Shown here: positions 1-9,062 of the stretch, one piece after another
Layout of the letters: every line of letters begins with the position of its first letter
Numbering within the stretch: position 1 is the stretch's first letter
Assembly: GCA_021298975.1 (NCBI GenBank)
Contig: JAJTGC010000050.1
Span: 1-35,834 of the forward strand
Source of the DNA: Oxalobacteraceae bacterium
GTDB taxonomy: Bacteria > Pseudomonadota > Gammaproteobacteria > Burkholderiales > Burkholderiaceae_D
Direction of reading: 5' to 3'
DNA: 35,834 bases
Notes under the pieces: model-generated
Told to the model about the DNA's origin: nothing
Database searches by the model: none
What the model saw: the letters and a program-made list of their open reading frames with translations, nothing else
Translations under genes and position numbers: made by a program

Positions 1-529
1 GAGATGCGTCGGTCAGAGGATATCCGGCGCGAGTGACATCGTTGTTGACGACGCCCCATAAATATTGCCTGAAGGGTTCCGCCAGTTCGGATTGGCAGTG
101 GTCATTCAGCAGTTTTCGCTTCGTTGCCGCTTTTTCTTTCTCGGTCAGCGCTGCTTTTACACTACGCTCCAGACGGTTGGTATTTCCGAGCTTCCATCTG
201 TCCGGCAATGCCTTCTTGATATCTTCCGTAATTTCAATGCCCTGTTGCGTCAGCGCATCAATGATTTTAGTTCTCGCAGCGCACCGGGCGTTGCCGGACC
301 AGAAATTCAGTCGGTCCGCCAACCTGCCAAGCAAGGTGCTCTCTGATTTTTCCATACGGCAATAGCTGACCGAATGGAGATCGTTTTCATCCATCAATTT
401 CCATTTTGTCCAACGGGATGTTTCGGCGGGTGCGTCATTGCCATCAACACCGTCTTGGCTGCCGGAGCTTTTTTGGGTCCACTCGTTGAGTAACTGAGCA
501 GCTGGCTGGTAGTGATTGGAGGTCTTCAT
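1..529 (-). CDS. Unknown protein, N-terminal part, runs off the left edge
   Basis: Reading the minus strand from the ATG at 527-529 gives about 176 uninterrupted codons to the window edge. The protein starts MKTSNHYQPAAQLLNEW and is rich in Lys, Arg, Glu and Trp. It has no signal peptide or membrane segment. I do not recognise the family. A GGAG lies about 17 nt upstream of the ATG, too far for a convincing ribosome binding site, so the start is uncertain. Plus-strand ORFs at 33-365 and 65-346 are antisense to it and look like shadows. The gene is divergent from typA, and the 217 bp between them carries the typA promoter. Confidence 0.55.
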   Translation of the reverse strand, partial: MKTSNHYQPAAQLLNEWTQKSSGSQDGVDGNDAPAETSRWTKWKLMDENDLHSVSYCRMEKSESTLLGRLADRLNFWSGNARCAARTKIIDALTQQGIEITEDIKKALPDRWKLGNTNRLERSVKAALTEKEKAATKRKLLNDHCQSELAEPFRQYLWGVVNNDVTRAGYPLTDAS

Positions 530-709
530 GAGTTTCTTGCCAATATCTCCTCTGGGAATAAATAAAATTTGGCTCTGACGGCGTTTTCAAAGTTTGTGTG
601 TCTTTTTTGATAATATTGTTCCCACGCATATTTACTTGTATTCCGTCGCTGGTTTTATGCAACTCATTGAAAATCCAAGGGATTTCTCGGTTTCGTAGCG
701 TTTCAGTGC

Positions 710-715
710 TATAAT
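710..715 (+). promoter_or_regulatory. -10 box of the typA promoter
   Basis: A perfect TATAAT lies 31 bp before the typA ATG. No good -35 hexamer is visible 16-18 bp upstream; the best is TTTCTC near 683. Transcription would start near 722, giving a leader of about 25 nt with no clear Shine-Dalgarno sequence. Confidence 0.55.
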
Positions 716-746
716 CGCCGGCTTTCCTAGCCAGCCCTATCTCCCC

Positions 747-2582
747 ATGTCAAACACCGACCGCGCTCTGCGCAACATCGCCATCATTGCCCACGTTGAT
801 CACGGCAAAACCACGCTGGTTGACCAACTGCTGCGGCAGTCCGGCACTTTCCGCGAAAACCAGCAGGTGGATGCCCGCGTAATGGATTCCAACGATCTTG
901 AAAAAGAGCGTGGTATCACGATTCTCGCCAAGAACTGTGCGGTGGAGTACAAGGGCACGCACATCAACATCGTCGATACTCCTGGCCACGCCGATTTCGG
1001 CGGCGAGGTCGAGCGTGTGCTCTCCATGGTGGACTCCGTGCTGCTGCTGGTGGATGCGGTGGAGGGCCCGATGCCTCAGACGCGCTTCGTTACCCGCAAG
1101 GCGCTGGCACTGGGACTCAAGCCGATTGTCGTCGTCAACAAAATCGACCGTCCCGGCGCGCGTCCGGAGTGGGTGATCAATGCGACCTTTGAATTGTTCG
1201 ACAAGCTCGGCGCCACCGAAGAACAGCTGGATTTCCCGGTGGTTTTTGCTTCTGCGCTCAATGGCTATGCCAGCCTTGAATCGGATGTGCGTGACGGTGA
1301 CATGACGCCGCTGTTTGACGCCGTATTGCGCCACGTTCCCGTGCGGGATGACGATCCGGACGGTCCGCTCCAGCTGCAAATTTCTTCGCTTGATTATTCC
1401 TCTTATGTCGGAAAAATCGGTATCGGCCGTATCAGCCGCGGTCGCGTCAAAGCGCTGCAGGATGTCATCATCATGAATGGCCCTGAAGGCACGCCGATCA
1501 AGGCCCGTATCAATCAAGTGCTGAAATTCAAAGGCCTGGAGCGCGAAATTGCCGCTGAAGCCTGGGCCGGCGACATCGTACTGATCAACGGTATCGAAGA
1601 ACTGGGCATCGGTACCACCGTATGCGCTATCGATACCCCCGACGCGTTGCCGATGCTGACCGTCGATGAACCGACCCTGACCATGAATTTCATGGTCAAC
1701 ACCTCGCCGCTGGCCGGCCGCGAAGGCAAGTTCGTCACCAGCCGCCAGTTGCGTGAGCGACTGGATCGTGAGCTCAAGGCGAACGTGGCGTTGCGCGTGG
1801 CGCCAACCAGCGATGACACGATTTTTGAAGTATCCGGTCGGGGCGAGCTGCACCTGACAATTTTGCTGGAAAACATGCGTCGTGAAGGTTATGAACTCGC
1901 CGTCTCACGTCCGCGCGTTGTATTCAAGATGGTTGGTGATGTTCGCCATGAGCCTTTTGAAAATCTGACCGTGGATGTCGAAGAAGTGAATCAGGGCGGC
2001 GTGATGGAAGAACTCGGACGCCGCCGTGGTGATCTGCAAGACATGCAGCCCGATGGCAAAGGACGCGTGCGACTGGAATATCGTATTCCTGCGCGTGGCT
2101 TGATCGGTTTTCAGGGCGAGTTCATGACCCTGACCCGCGGCACCGGTCTGATGAGTCATGTGTTCGACGCCTACGGCCCGGTCGATCCGAACAGAGGCGA
2201 ACTCGCTGGTCGTCGCAATGGCGTACTCATCTCCCAAGATGACGGCGCAGCGGTCGCCTATGCGCTCTGGAAGTTGCAGGAGCGTGGCCGCATGTTCGTC
2301 AGCCACAATGACCCGGTATATGAAGGCATGATCATCGGCATTCATTCGCGCGAAAATGATCTGGTCGTCAATCCGATCAAGGGCAAGCAGCTGACCAACG
2401 TCCGTGCTTCCGGCACTGATGAGGCCGTGCGACTGGTCACTCCGATCGAACTGACGCTGGAATATGCAGTGGAATTTATCGACGATGATGAACTGGTCGA
2501 GATCACACCCAAGAGCATTCGTCTGCGCAAACGCTTCCTGAAAGAGCATGAGCGCAAGAAAGCGTCGAGAGAAGCCGCCTGA
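747..2582 (+). CDS. typA: Ribosome-associated GTPase TypA/BipA
   Basis: Translational GTPase of the EF-G/LepA superfamily that binds the 70S ribosome and helps ribosome assembly and stress adaptation. The 611 residues match the usual length of about 605-615. The N-terminal G domain shows the P-loop AHVDHGKTT (about residues 15-23), the G3 motif DTPGHADF and the G4 motif NKIDRP. The beta-barrel domain II, the EF-G III/V-like domains ([18 protein letters not shown]) and the TypA-specific C-terminal domain follow. The start ATG gives the canonical N-terminus just before the P-loop. It is monocistronic, with its own -10 box and a strong hairpin terminator shared with the convergent aminotransferase gene. 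Long antisense ORFs within it are shadows. Confidence 0.97.
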   Translation: MSNTDRALRNIAIIAHVDHGKTTLVDQLLRQSGTFRENQQVDARVMDSNDLEKERGITILAKNCAVEYKGTHINIVDTPGHADFGGEVERVLSMVDSVLLLVDAVEGPMPQTRFVTRKALALGLKPIVVVNKIDRPGARPEWVINATFELFDKLGATEEQLDFPVVFASALNGYASLESDVRDGDMTPLFDAVLRHVPVRDDDPDGPLQLQISSLDYSSYVGKIGIGRISRGRVKALQDVIIMNGPEGTPIKARINQVLKFKGLEREIAAEAWAGDIVLINGIEELGIGTTVCAIDTPDALPMLTVDEPTLTMNFMVNTSPLAGREGKFVTSRQLRERLDRELKANVALRVAPTSDDTIFEVSGRGELHLTILLENMRREGYELAVSRPRVVFKMVGDVRHEPFENLTVDVEEVNQGGVMEELGRRRGDLQDMQPDGKGRVRLEYRIPARGLIGFQGEFMTLTRGTGLMSHVFDAYGPVDPNRGELAGRRNGVLISQDDGAAVAYALWKLQERGRMFVSHNDPVYEGMIIGIHSRENDLVVNPIKGKQLTNVRASGTDEAVRLVTPIELTLEYAVEFIDDDELVEITPKSIRLRKRFLKEHERKKASREAA

Positions 2583-2601
2583 TCCTCGTCGTATCTCTTC
2601 T

Positions 2602-2627
2602 AAAAAAGCGCCTTCGGGCGCTTTTTT
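2602..2627. terminator. Bidirectional rho-independent terminator
   Basis: A stem AAAAAAGCGCC / GGCGCTTTTTT with a small TTCG-type loop. It has a T-run on both strands, so it can end typA (plus) and the aminotransferase (minus). The aminotransferase stop codon at 2626-2628 overlaps the end of the hairpin. Confidence 0.9.
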
Positions 2628-3942
2628 AATGGATGGTCTTGAGGACGTCGCTGATCGCCGCAAACAGTGAGGTGATCTGCGCCTGCTCAATGATGAGGGG
2701 TGGTGACAGCGCAATGATGTCGCCGGTCGTTCGGATCAGGACATTTTTCTCCCAGAAGCAGCGCTCGAATACCTCATAAGCGCGCGCAGTTGGTTTGCCG
2801 GGCAGAGGTTCGAGTTCGATGGCACAGACCAGGCCAATGTTGCGAATATCCTTGACGTGCGGCAGACCCCGTAACCCATGCGCTGCCGCTTCAAATGCGG
2901 GTGCCATCGCAGCCGCACGTTCAAACAGCGCTTCATCACGGTAAACATTGAGTGCAGCGATTGCTGCGGCACTGGCCAGTGGGTGGCCGCTGTAGGTATA
3001 GCCGTGATAAAACTCAATGCTGTTCTCTGGCGCGCGTGCCATGAACTCGTCATAGATCGATTGCTTGGCTATCACGGCACCCATAGGCACTGCGGCGTTT
3101 GTCAAACCTTTGGCGCAGCAGATGATGTCGGGGATGACATCAAAATAATTCGCCGCAAACGGCGTTCCCATCCGACCAAATCCGGTAATGACTTCATCAA
3201 AAATCAGCAGAATGCCGTATTTGTCACAAACCGCACGCAGTTTCTGCAGATAGCCTTTGGGCGGAATAATCACGCCGGTTGATCCCTGTACCGGCTCGAC
3301 AATCAGTGCCGCAATCGTGGCCGGATCATGCAGCGCCAGCAGCCGCTGTTCGAATTCGTCCGCGATCTCGGCACCATGTTCCGGCACGCCTCGGGCAAAA
3401 GCATTGCGTTTGATGTCGAGTGGATGACGTAGATGATCCACGCCGGACAGCGCAGGGCCGAAGTGCTTGCGGTTGCCCGCAATGCCGCCGACGGCAATAC
3501 CACCGAAACCCACGCCGTGATAGCCACGCTCACGACCTATCAGTTTGGTGCGTAGTCCGTCGCCGCGCATGCGGTGATAGGCCAGCGCCATTTTCAGCGC
3601 CGTATCGACCGCTTCGGATCCGCTGTTACAGAAAAATACGCGGTTCAGGTCAGCCGGCGCCATGGCAGCCAGACTACTGGCGGCCTCGAAAGCTTTCACG
3701 TGTCCCATCTGGAATGGCGTGCCGAAATCCATGGTCTGCGCCTGCTCGACGACGGCCTGCGTGATCTTTGGATGGGCATGGCCGGCATTCACACACCACA
3801 AGCCGGCTGTGCCATCGAGAATCTGACGTTCGTCTTCGGCGGTGTAGTACATGCCCGCAGCAGCCTTCAACAGGCGTGGGCGAGATTTGAACTGCCGGTT
3901 GGCCGTAAACGGCATCCAGTAGTGAGAAGTATCGAGGCTCAT
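2626..3942 (-). CDS. Omega-amino acid (beta-alanine):pyruvate aminotransferase, class III
   Basis: PLP-dependent class III transaminase of 438 residues, the usual size. The N-terminus HYWMPFTANRQFKSRPRLL and the GTAGLWCVNAGHAHP segment are characteristic of omega-amino acid:pyruvate aminotransferases (BauA/AptA type). These convert beta-alanine and other omega-amines plus pyruvate to malonate semialdehyde plus alanine. Visible motifs are the cofactor-phosphate segment CNSGSEAVDTALKMA, the FDEVITGFGRMG segment whose Asp pairs with the pyridine nitrogen, and the Schiff-base lysine in CCAKGLTNAAVPMG. No malonate-semialdehyde dehydrogenase lies next to it, so the physiological amine is uncertain. 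It is transcribed alone, divergent from dusA, and its leader contains three copies of an 11-bp repeat. Confidence 0.9.
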   Translation of the reverse strand: MSLDTSHYWMPFTANRQFKSRPRLLKAAAGMYYTAEDERQILDGTAGLWCVNAGHAHPKITQAVVEQAQTMDFGTPFQMGHVKAFEAASSLAAMAPADLNRVFFCNSGSEAVDTALKMALAYHRMRGDGLRTKLIGRERGYHGVGFGGIAVGGIAGNRKHFGPALSGVDHLRHPLDIKRNAFARGVPEHGAEIADEFEQRLLALHDPATIAALIVEPVQGSTGVIIPPKGYLQKLRAVCDKYGILLIFDEVITGFGRMGTPFAANYFDVIPDIICCAKGLTNAAVPMGAVIAKQSIYDEFMARAPENSIEFYHGYTYSGHPLASAAAIAALNVYRDEALFERAAAMAPAFEAAAHGLRGLPHVKDIRNIGLVCAIELEPLPGKPTARAYEVFERCFWEKNVLIRTTGDIIALSPPLIIEQAQITSLFAAISDVLKTIH

Positions 3943-3945
3943 GGT

Positions 3946-3976
3946 CAGATTGATTTCAGATTGATTTCAGATTGAT
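3946..3976. repeat. 11-bp tandem repeat, 2.8 copies
   Basis: The unit cagattgattt occurs at 3946-3956 and 3957-3967, with a partial third copy at 3968-3976. The block begins 3 bp upstream of the aminotransferase start codon, where a Shine-Dalgarno sequence would be expected, and none is present. Confidence 0.9.
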
Positions 3977-4047
3977 ACCAGGTGGTTGTGGCACGGTGTC
4001 CCAAGTTGCTACTTTACTGTATGCCACGAGTGCTGCGTCAGAGCCGG

Positions 4048-4053
4048 TAAAAT
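4048..4053 (+). promoter_or_regulatory. Candidate -10 box for dusA
   Basis: TAAAAT in a ccggTAAAATgccg context typical of betaproteobacterial housekeeping promoters. Transcription from it would begin near 4060, downstream of the longest-ORF start at 3972. It therefore supports the internal GTG start at 4083. Confidence 0.4.
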
Positions 4054-4082
4054 GCCGACTTCCGAATCAATATCTGCTCCGC

Positions 4083-5072
4083 GTGAAAGATATCTCCCAG
4101 CTGCCTGCTCGACGCCTGTCAGTCGCACCGATGATGGACTGGACCGACCGTCATTGCCGCATGTTTCATCGGCAGATCACGCGCCACACCTGGCTTTATA
4201 CAGAGATGGTCACGACCGGGGCGATCATTCACGGTGACAGGGCGCGTCATCTGGATTTCAGCGACGAAGAGCATCCGGTCGCGCTGCAACTGGGTGGCAG
4301 TGAGCCTGATGATCTTGCCCAGTGCGCGAAACTCGGGGAGCAATGGGGTTATGCCGAGATCAATCTCAACTGCGGTTGCCCGTCCGAGCGGGTTCAGCGC
4401 GGTGCATTCGGCGCTTGCCTGATGGCCGAGCCTGCATTGGTGGCCGATTGCGTCAAGGCCATGCGCGATGCAGTCAATATCGACGTCACTGTCAAACATC
4501 GTATCGGCATCAATGAGGTAGACAGTTACGGTTTTGTACGCGACTTCGTGGGTCATGTGGCAGAGGCAGGGTGCAATACATTTATCGTACATGCACGCAA
4601 TGCGATTCTCACGGGCTTGTCACCCAAAGAAAATCGCGAAATTCCGCCACTGCGTTACGACTATGCCTATCAGCTGAAAAAAGATTTTCCGCAACTGGAA
4701 ATCATCCTCAATGGCGGGATTCGTACGCCGGCTGAGATGGACAGTCATCTGGCGCATGTGGATGGCGTGATGCTCGGCCGCGAGGCCTATCACAACCCTT
4801 ATCTGATGGCAGATTTCGATTCGCGCTATTACGGCGACGTGCAATCTTCTCGTACCCGCACCCAAATAATCAACGCGATGCTGCCCTACATTCGATCCCA
4901 ACTCGCTTCTGGCGGACCACGATTGAACAGTATCACCCGTCACATGCTGGGACTGATGGCCGGTTTGCCTGGCGCACGCCGTTTTCGTCAACACCTCTCT
5001 GATGCAAAGCAGCTGGCAAGCGGCGACCCCGATCTGTTGCTGCGTGCAGCAGAAGCCGTCAGTATGTCTTGA
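4083..5072 (+). CDS. dusA: tRNA-dihydrouridine(20/20a) synthase DusA
   Basis: FMN-dependent enzyme that reduces uridines 20/20a in the tRNA D-loop using NADPH. The sequence RLSVAPMMDWTDRHCR, LYTEMVTTGAIIHGD, SPKENREIPPL and ITRHMLGLMAGLPGAR is diagnostic for the DusA subfamily. The catalytic cysteine is C99 in NCGCPSERVQ, counting from the GTG. The open frame extends back to 3972, but those 37 residues are not part of the family and precede the likely promoter. I therefore prefer GTG 4083 (329 aa, usual length). The 3' end overlaps the convergent sigma-54 activator gene by 14 bp. Confidence 0.93.
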   Translation: MKDISQLPARRLSVAPMMDWTDRHCRMFHRQITRHTWLYTEMVTTGAIIHGDRARHLDFSDEEHPVALQLGGSEPDDLAQCAKLGEQWGYAEINLNCGCPSERVQRGAFGACLMAEPALVADCVKAMRDAVNIDVTVKHRIGINEVDSYGFVRDFVGHVAEAGCNTFIVHARNAILTGLSPKENREIPPLRYDYAYQLKKDFPQLEIILNGGIRTPAEMDSHLAHVDGVMLGREAYHNPYLMADFDSRYYGDVQSSRTRTQIINAMLPYIRSQLASGGPRLNSITRHMLGLMAGLPGARRFRQHLSDAKQLASGDPDLLLRAAEAVSMS

Positions 5073-6006
5073 GCCGGTTGTACAGTGTTTTCAGACTGAT
5101 GCCCAGAGTCTCGGCCGTCAGTCGCTTGTTGCCGCGGTAATGATGCAGTGTCGCCAGAATGATTTCTTTTTGTGCGTCAGCCAATGCCGTGCCAATCGTG
5201 AAATCAAGCAGGCCATCGGCCACCATCGCTATTTTTTTATCAGACGTTGGTGGCATCTCGGGTATCAGCAGATCCGAAGAGAGAATAAAAGCGCGATGTA
5301 CCAGATTTTTCAGCTCGCGCACATTGCCGGGCCAGTGATGACGGCGTAGTTGCTTCAGGGCCTGCTTTGAGAATCGCTTGCTGGTAGCGGCTTCCCGATT
5401 CAGCCCTTCCAGAAAATGCTGCGCCAGTAGTTCTGCATCGTTGCCACGTCCCCGCAGCGGTGGAACGAAAATCGGAAATACCGCGAGGCGGTACATCAAA
5501 TCCTCTCGAAGACTGCCAGCCTGCACGGCGTCTTCCAGTGAGCGATTGGTTGCTGCGATCAATCGTACGTCCACCTGAACCGATTCACTGCCACCCACGC
5601 GGAAGAAATTACCGCACTCGAGTACACGCAATAATTTAACTTGCATGTCAGATGGCATTTCCGTGATCTCATCAAGAAAAAGTGTGCCGCCTGATGCGTA
5701 TTCAAAGTAACCGACCTGCCGGCGCGTGGCGCCCGTGAAACTGCCTTTCTCGTGCCCAAACAAGGCAGCTTCAATGAGATGAGCCGGTATCGCACCACAG
5801 TTGACCGCAACAAATTGTTTGTCAGATCGTCGCCCGGACAAATGAATGGATTGGGCAATCAGCTCTTTGCCAGTACCACTTTCGCCCTCGAGCAGCACCG
5901 TCGCTTCTGTGAAAGCAACTCGCTCAATCTGCTGGTACAAAGACAGCATTGCTTTCGAGCTGCCGCAGAGCAGACCAAAACGCATGGAAGAAAGTGATTG
6001 AGTCAT
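5059..6006 (-). CDS. Sigma-54-dependent transcriptional activator without receiver domain
   Basis: A 315-residue bacterial enhancer-binding protein made of only the AAA+ central domain and a Fis-type DNA-binding domain. It has Walker A GESGTGKE (41-48), the sigma-54 contact loop GSFTGA (88-93, Ser instead of the usual Ala), Walker B GGTLFLDE (107-114), and the arginine-finger region [22 protein letters not shown]. It ends in an [24 protein letters not shown]. There is no N-terminal sensory domain, so control must come from expression level or a partner protein. It resembles the activator at 6568-7977 and probably arose with it by duplication. The start codon overlaps that of a plus-strand ORF. 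The regulated genes are not shown directly, but a sigma-54 promoter lies at 11278-11293. Confidence 0.9.
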   Translation of the reverse strand: MTQSLSSMRFGLLCGSSKAMLSLYQQIERVAFTEATVLLEGESGTGKELIAQSIHLSGRRSDKQFVAVNCGAIPAHLIEAALFGHEKGSFTGATRRQVGYFEYASGGTLFLDEITEMPSDMQVKLLRVLECGNFFRVGGSESVQVDVRLIAATNRSLEDAVQAGSLREDLMYRLAVFPIFVPPLRGRGNDAELLAQHFLEGLNREAATSKRFSKQALKQLRRHHWPGNVRELKNLVHRAFILSSDLLIPEMPPTSDKKIAMVADGLLDFTIGTALADAQKEIILATLHHYRGNKRLTAETLGISLKTLYNRLKTY

Positions 6007-6182
6007 GGCAGATGATCAGGATGAAAAGCAATCAATCTGCACTAGAGCACACAAAAAATACTGTCCGATATCAACGAAGCTATGCCGATACCAAGGCCTG
6101 TTGCTGGCACAGGATCCTGCTTTTGAACGAGGTGCTTTGTTGTTACGCAGAGGGCTGTCCGATGTGTTGAAACTTATGCACG

Positions 6183-6530
6183 ATGCCGAAGTCAAGAAGA
6201 CACAAGGCGACTTCATCTTCCGTTGAAAGGATCAGTAATGACCTCGAAATTACATGCATTGAAAATCCCGAAGCGGCACCAACGACACCAGCAGCGCCAC
6301 CGCCAACGGACACGGAAACCAAGCCCAGCACGACAACGACACCCCCGTCCGGTGGCAGCTCAGGAGGAAGTTCAGGTGGTAGTTCAGGTAGCACTTCAGG
6401 CAGCACACCAGCCGCACCCAGTGGCTTGGGTGAAGGTAGTTCGTCTGGCGGTACAGGGTCGCCTGCGGGCATACCGGGCGATACTTCATCGGGCGGTATG
6501 AGCGGCGGTTCTTACGGAGGTTCACGTTGA
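6183..6530 (+). CDS. Hypothetical low-complexity protein with Pro/Thr and Gly/Ser tail
   Basis: A 115-codon ORF. The first 35 residues look ordinary. The rest is a Pro/Thr-rich linker (PEAAPTTPAAPPPT) followed by a Gly/Ser tail built on five imperfect 12-bp units (6351-6410). Such tails occur in exported or surface proteins, but there is no signal peptide and no clear ribosome binding site at this start. An alternative frame beginning at ATG 6238 has a better Shine-Dalgarno (aaagga) but gives an implausible Arg/His/Gln-rich protein. The ORF may be the end of a gene whose 5' part has decayed. It lies just upstream of the second activator, in the same direction. Confidence 0.35.
   Translation: MPKSRRHKATSSSVERISNDLEITCIENPEAAPTTPAAPPPTDTETKPSTTTTPPSGGSSGGSSGGSSGSTSGSTPAAPSGLGEGSSSGGTGSPAGIPGDTSSGGMSGGSYGGSR
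6351..6410 (+). repeat. Five imperfect 12-bp tandem repeats (GGTGGTAGTTCA-like)
   Basis: Units start at 6351, 6363, 6375, 6387 and 6399 and encode Gly-Gly/Ser-Ser/Thr-Ser tetrapeptides. The period keeps the reading frame of the 6183-6530 ORF. Confidence 0.75.
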
Positions 6531-6567
6531 ATCGTCCAATTGACGTGCGCAGATACTCGCTGGCTCT

Positions 6568-7977
6568 ATGCCCCACGTCTTGATTGTTGATGAGGACAGG
6601 GTCTCCGGTCATTCGTTGCGAGAGGCAGCGCGCGAAGCAGGCCTGAGCTGCGTGATGGTCACGAGTATCAGGCAAGCCTCGTTACAAATCACCTTGCAGC
6701 GACCGGACATCATATTCACTGCTCAACATCTTAGCGATGGATCCGGTCTCAGCTTGCTTGATATCCGTGGCGAGTCGGGCAAGATAACCCTGATTACCAT
6801 GATGGCTGAGCCCAGTGCGGATGCGGTTATCGACGCCTGGCGCCTCGGCGCAACAGATTACCTGACCAAGCCGCTTGATCTGCATCGCGTCAGGCGGTGG
6901 CTGCACAGCTTGCCCTTGGCTGCGACGCAAGCCAGTGGGCATAAAAGCTCACCTGACTTGCTGGGCACTTCGGTTGCCATGCAAACGCTGTCCGAGCATA
7001 TCAGCCGTGTCGCACCTACCGAGGCCACAGTACTTTTACTCGGCGAGAGCGGCACGGGCAAAGAGCTCGTCGCACAGACTATCCATGCGCAGAGCTCTCG
7101 CCATCGTCAGCCTTTTATTCCCATTAATTGCGGCGCGATTTCGCCGCAACTCATCGAGAGCGAAATTTTCGGTCATGAGAAGGGCAGTTTCACTGGCGCA
7201 GATCGGCAGCACAAAGGTTACTTTGAACGTGCCTGTGGCGGTACGCTGTTTCTTGATGAAGTGATTGAAATGCCGGTGGATTTGCAGGTCAAGTTGTTGC
7301 GCGTGCTGGAAACCGGCGCGTTCATGCGCATCGGCAGTCATCAGTCGCTGAGTACCGATGTGCGAATCATCGCGGCAACCAACCGGGATCCTGAGAGCGC
7401 TATTGCCGAAGGTCGGCTCAGGCTTGATCTTTTTCATCGACTCAATGTCTTTCCGCTCCGAATTCCGCCTTTGCGTGATCGTCAGCAGGATATCGCCCTG
7501 CTTGCACGTCATTTTCTCAATGAGCTCAATGCGGCGCATGGGACGGCCAAGACGCTCTCTGACTCTGCTGTGGGTGTCTTGGGCAGGCACCAGTGGCCGG
7601 GCAATGTTCGTGAACTACGCAACTTCATTCATCGGGCGTACATCTTGTCGGATCAGATGATCGATACGCAAATGCTGGAGCCCGTACCTACTTATTGCCG
7701 CGCGAGTGCACTCACCTTATCCATACCCGTCGGTACGTCACTGGCAGATGTCGATCGAAAGCTGATTTTTGCCACGATGGCGCTGTGCGGGGGCGTAAAA
7801 AAACATGCAGCTGATCTGTTGGGTATCAGCCTAAAGACACTCTATAACCGTCTCGAAGAATACGGTCGCCATGAAAAGACGCTGGCGGTCCTGCAAACCC
7901 CGACTCAGAGAATTCCGGTGCTCAACAAGCAGGGTGATCGCTTGAAAGTTGCGAAAGGTATTTTTTCATCGATGTAA
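6568..7977 (+). CDS. Sigma-54-dependent regulator with a degenerate receiver domain
   Basis: A 469-residue NtrC-like protein with receiver domain (about 1-115), AAA+ domain (about 130-370) and Fis-type HTH ([19 protein letters not shown], near 410). Walker A is 159-166, GSFTGA is 206-211, and Walker B is GGTLFLDE with D230/E231. The receiver keeps the acidic pocket (D8, D10), the switch Thr (T77) and the conserved Lys (K101). The phospho-acceptor position in [15 protein letters not shown] is A52 (codon GCT) instead of Asp. Normal phosphorylation by a histidine kinase is therefore not expected, and no kinase gene is nearby. It probably works with the receiver-less paralogue at 5059-6006 on the sigma-54 promoter at 11278-11293. 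About 40 residues after the HTH are unassigned. Confidence 0.92.
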   Translation: MPHVLIVDEDRVSGHSLREAAREAGLSCVMVTSIRQASLQITLQRPDIIFTAQHLSDGSGLSLLDIRGESGKITLITMMAEPSADAVIDAWRLGATDYLTKPLDLHRVRRWLHSLPLAATQASGHKSSPDLLGTSVAMQTLSEHISRVAPTEATVLLLGESGTGKELVAQTIHAQSSRHRQPFIPINCGAISPQLIESEIFGHEKGSFTGADRQHKGYFERACGGTLFLDEVIEMPVDLQVKLLRVLETGAFMRIGSHQSLSTDVRIIAATNRDPESAIAEGRLRLDLFHRLNVFPLRIPPLRDRQQDIALLARHFLNELNAAHGTAKTLSDSAVGVLGRHQWPGNVRELRNFIHRAYILSDQMIDTQMLEPVPTYCRASALTLSIPVGTSLADVDRKLIFATMALCGGVKKHAADLLGISLKTLYNRLEEYGRHEKTLAVLQTPTQRIPVLNKQGDRLKVAKGIFSSM

Positions 7978-8138
7978 ATTTGCAAGGACCCATTTTTACA
8001 GGTATCTCATGCATTGTTCTCACCTCATTCCTGCTCTGTTAATACAGACAGTTTTATTGAAATAGCCACGAAATTTTTTGTAGCGTAGCGTGACCAGATG
8101 CCAATTCATGTACCTCAACTCAGCAAGGAGACCGCCCC

Positions 8139-8987
8139 ATGGCAACAATTCATCTTGAAAACAGCCCGGGTTTTCCGGGCGGGACAATAGCCTCCACGGA
8201 AAACATCCCTCGTCGTCCATTGTTTCCGGCGATTCGCTGGGGCGCGGTGCTCGCGGGGGTGGCAGTGGGTGTTTCGGTGCAGCTGGTGCTGACCTTGCTG
8301 GGTATTGCCAGTGGCCTGTCACTGAGCAGCGTCTCCGCTGTCGAAGGGCCGGCAACCGGTGCCTTGGTGTGGGCAGGTTTATCGATGCTGATTGCCGCTC
8401 TGGTGGGCACCTATGTCGCCGGTCGCATGTCCGGTCTCAAGCGCAAAACGGATGGCGTCCTGCACGGTGTCGTCACGTGGGCTGTCACCACGCTACTGTT
8501 TGTTTTTCTTGCGACATCGGCAGGTGGTTCATTGCTGTCAGGCTTGTTCTCCAGTCTCAGTACGAGCACTGCGGGCGCTCAAGGCAGCAGCATCACCAGC
8601 ATGATCAATCGGCAGATGGGTACGAACATGAGCCCTGAATCACTGCGTACGCTGCAAGAGCATATCAGCGCGGGTCGTCGTGATCAGGCCATTGATTACA
8701 TGAGCAGCACGATGGGTGTGCAGCGTGATCGTGCTGCCGGTATTGTGGATCAGGCGTTGATCTTGTCCGGATCGCCAGAGCAGGCATCGCCCGCAGGTCG
8801 CGAGGCAGCCAACCGTGCCATCCAGCGTGCAGGTACCGCTGCCTGGATAGCCTTTGCTGCCGTTTCGCTGGCATTCGCGCTCAGTCTGCTGGGCGGTGCG
8901 CTGGGTGCCATGGGTGCGCGACGAACTACCTGGACCGAGACTACGGAGGGCACAACCATCAAGCGAACCGAGTCCGGGATATTGTGA
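8139..8987 (+). CDS. Four-helix integral membrane protein of unknown function
   Basis: A 282-residue protein with a good Shine-Dalgarno (AAGGAG, 8 nt before the ATG). Four hydrophobic segments are visible: about 31-61 (WGAVLAGVAVGVSVQLVLTLLG), 71-95, 107-131 and 232-258. A polar loop of roughly 95 residues rich in Ser, Gln and Arg lies between helices 3 and 4. Small-residue patterns (GxxxG) are frequent in the helices. Comparable proteins occur beside envelope-stress genes in betaproteobacteria, but I cannot name the family with confidence. It is followed by the PRC-barrel gene on the same strand, so the two may be co-transcribed. Confidence 0.8.
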   Translation: MATIHLENSPGFPGGTIASTENIPRRPLFPAIRWGAVLAGVAVGVSVQLVLTLLGIASGLSLSSVSAVEGPATGALVWAGLSMLIAALVGTYVAGRMSGLKRKTDGVLHGVVTWAVTTLLFVFLATSAGGSLLSGLFSSLSTSTAGAQGSSITSMINRQMGTNMSPESLRTLQEHISAGRRDQAIDYMSSTMGVQRDRAAGIVDQALILSGSPEQASPAGREAANRAIQRAGTAAWIAFAAVSLAFALSLLGGALGAMGARRTTWTETTEGTTIKRTESGIL

Positions 8988-9062
8988 ACTCGTCATCGCT
9001 TGTCACGGTCACAGCCACAGGCACGATGGCGCTGCCGAAAACCTGGGTAGGGAGACGTGATT

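Larger units (their letters stand above)
6007..6567. other. Stretch between the two sigma-54 activators, no securely identified gene
   Basis: The interval holds two weak coding candidates on the plus strand. One is 6005-6226 (73 codons, MADDQDEKQ start, no family recognised), whose ATG overlaps the start codon of the minus-strand activator. The other is the Gly/Ser-rich ORF at 6183-6530, listed separately. A poor sigma-54-like element (TGGTAT-N5-TAGCT) lies on the minus strand at 6078-6093 and could serve the receiver-less activator. No terminator is visible. Confidence 0.35.

Noticed and set aside
750-1853. 367-codon ORF antisense to typA
   Set aside because: Mirror of a highly conserved GTPase gene. 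It has no ribosome binding site and an unnatural Arg/His/Asp-rich composition.
6105-6120. Sigma-54-like element TGGCAC followed by TGC on the plus strand between the two activators
   Set aside because: The -24 half is perfect, but GG and GC are 11 nt apart instead of 10, and -12 reads CTGC. This spacing is normally non-functional.
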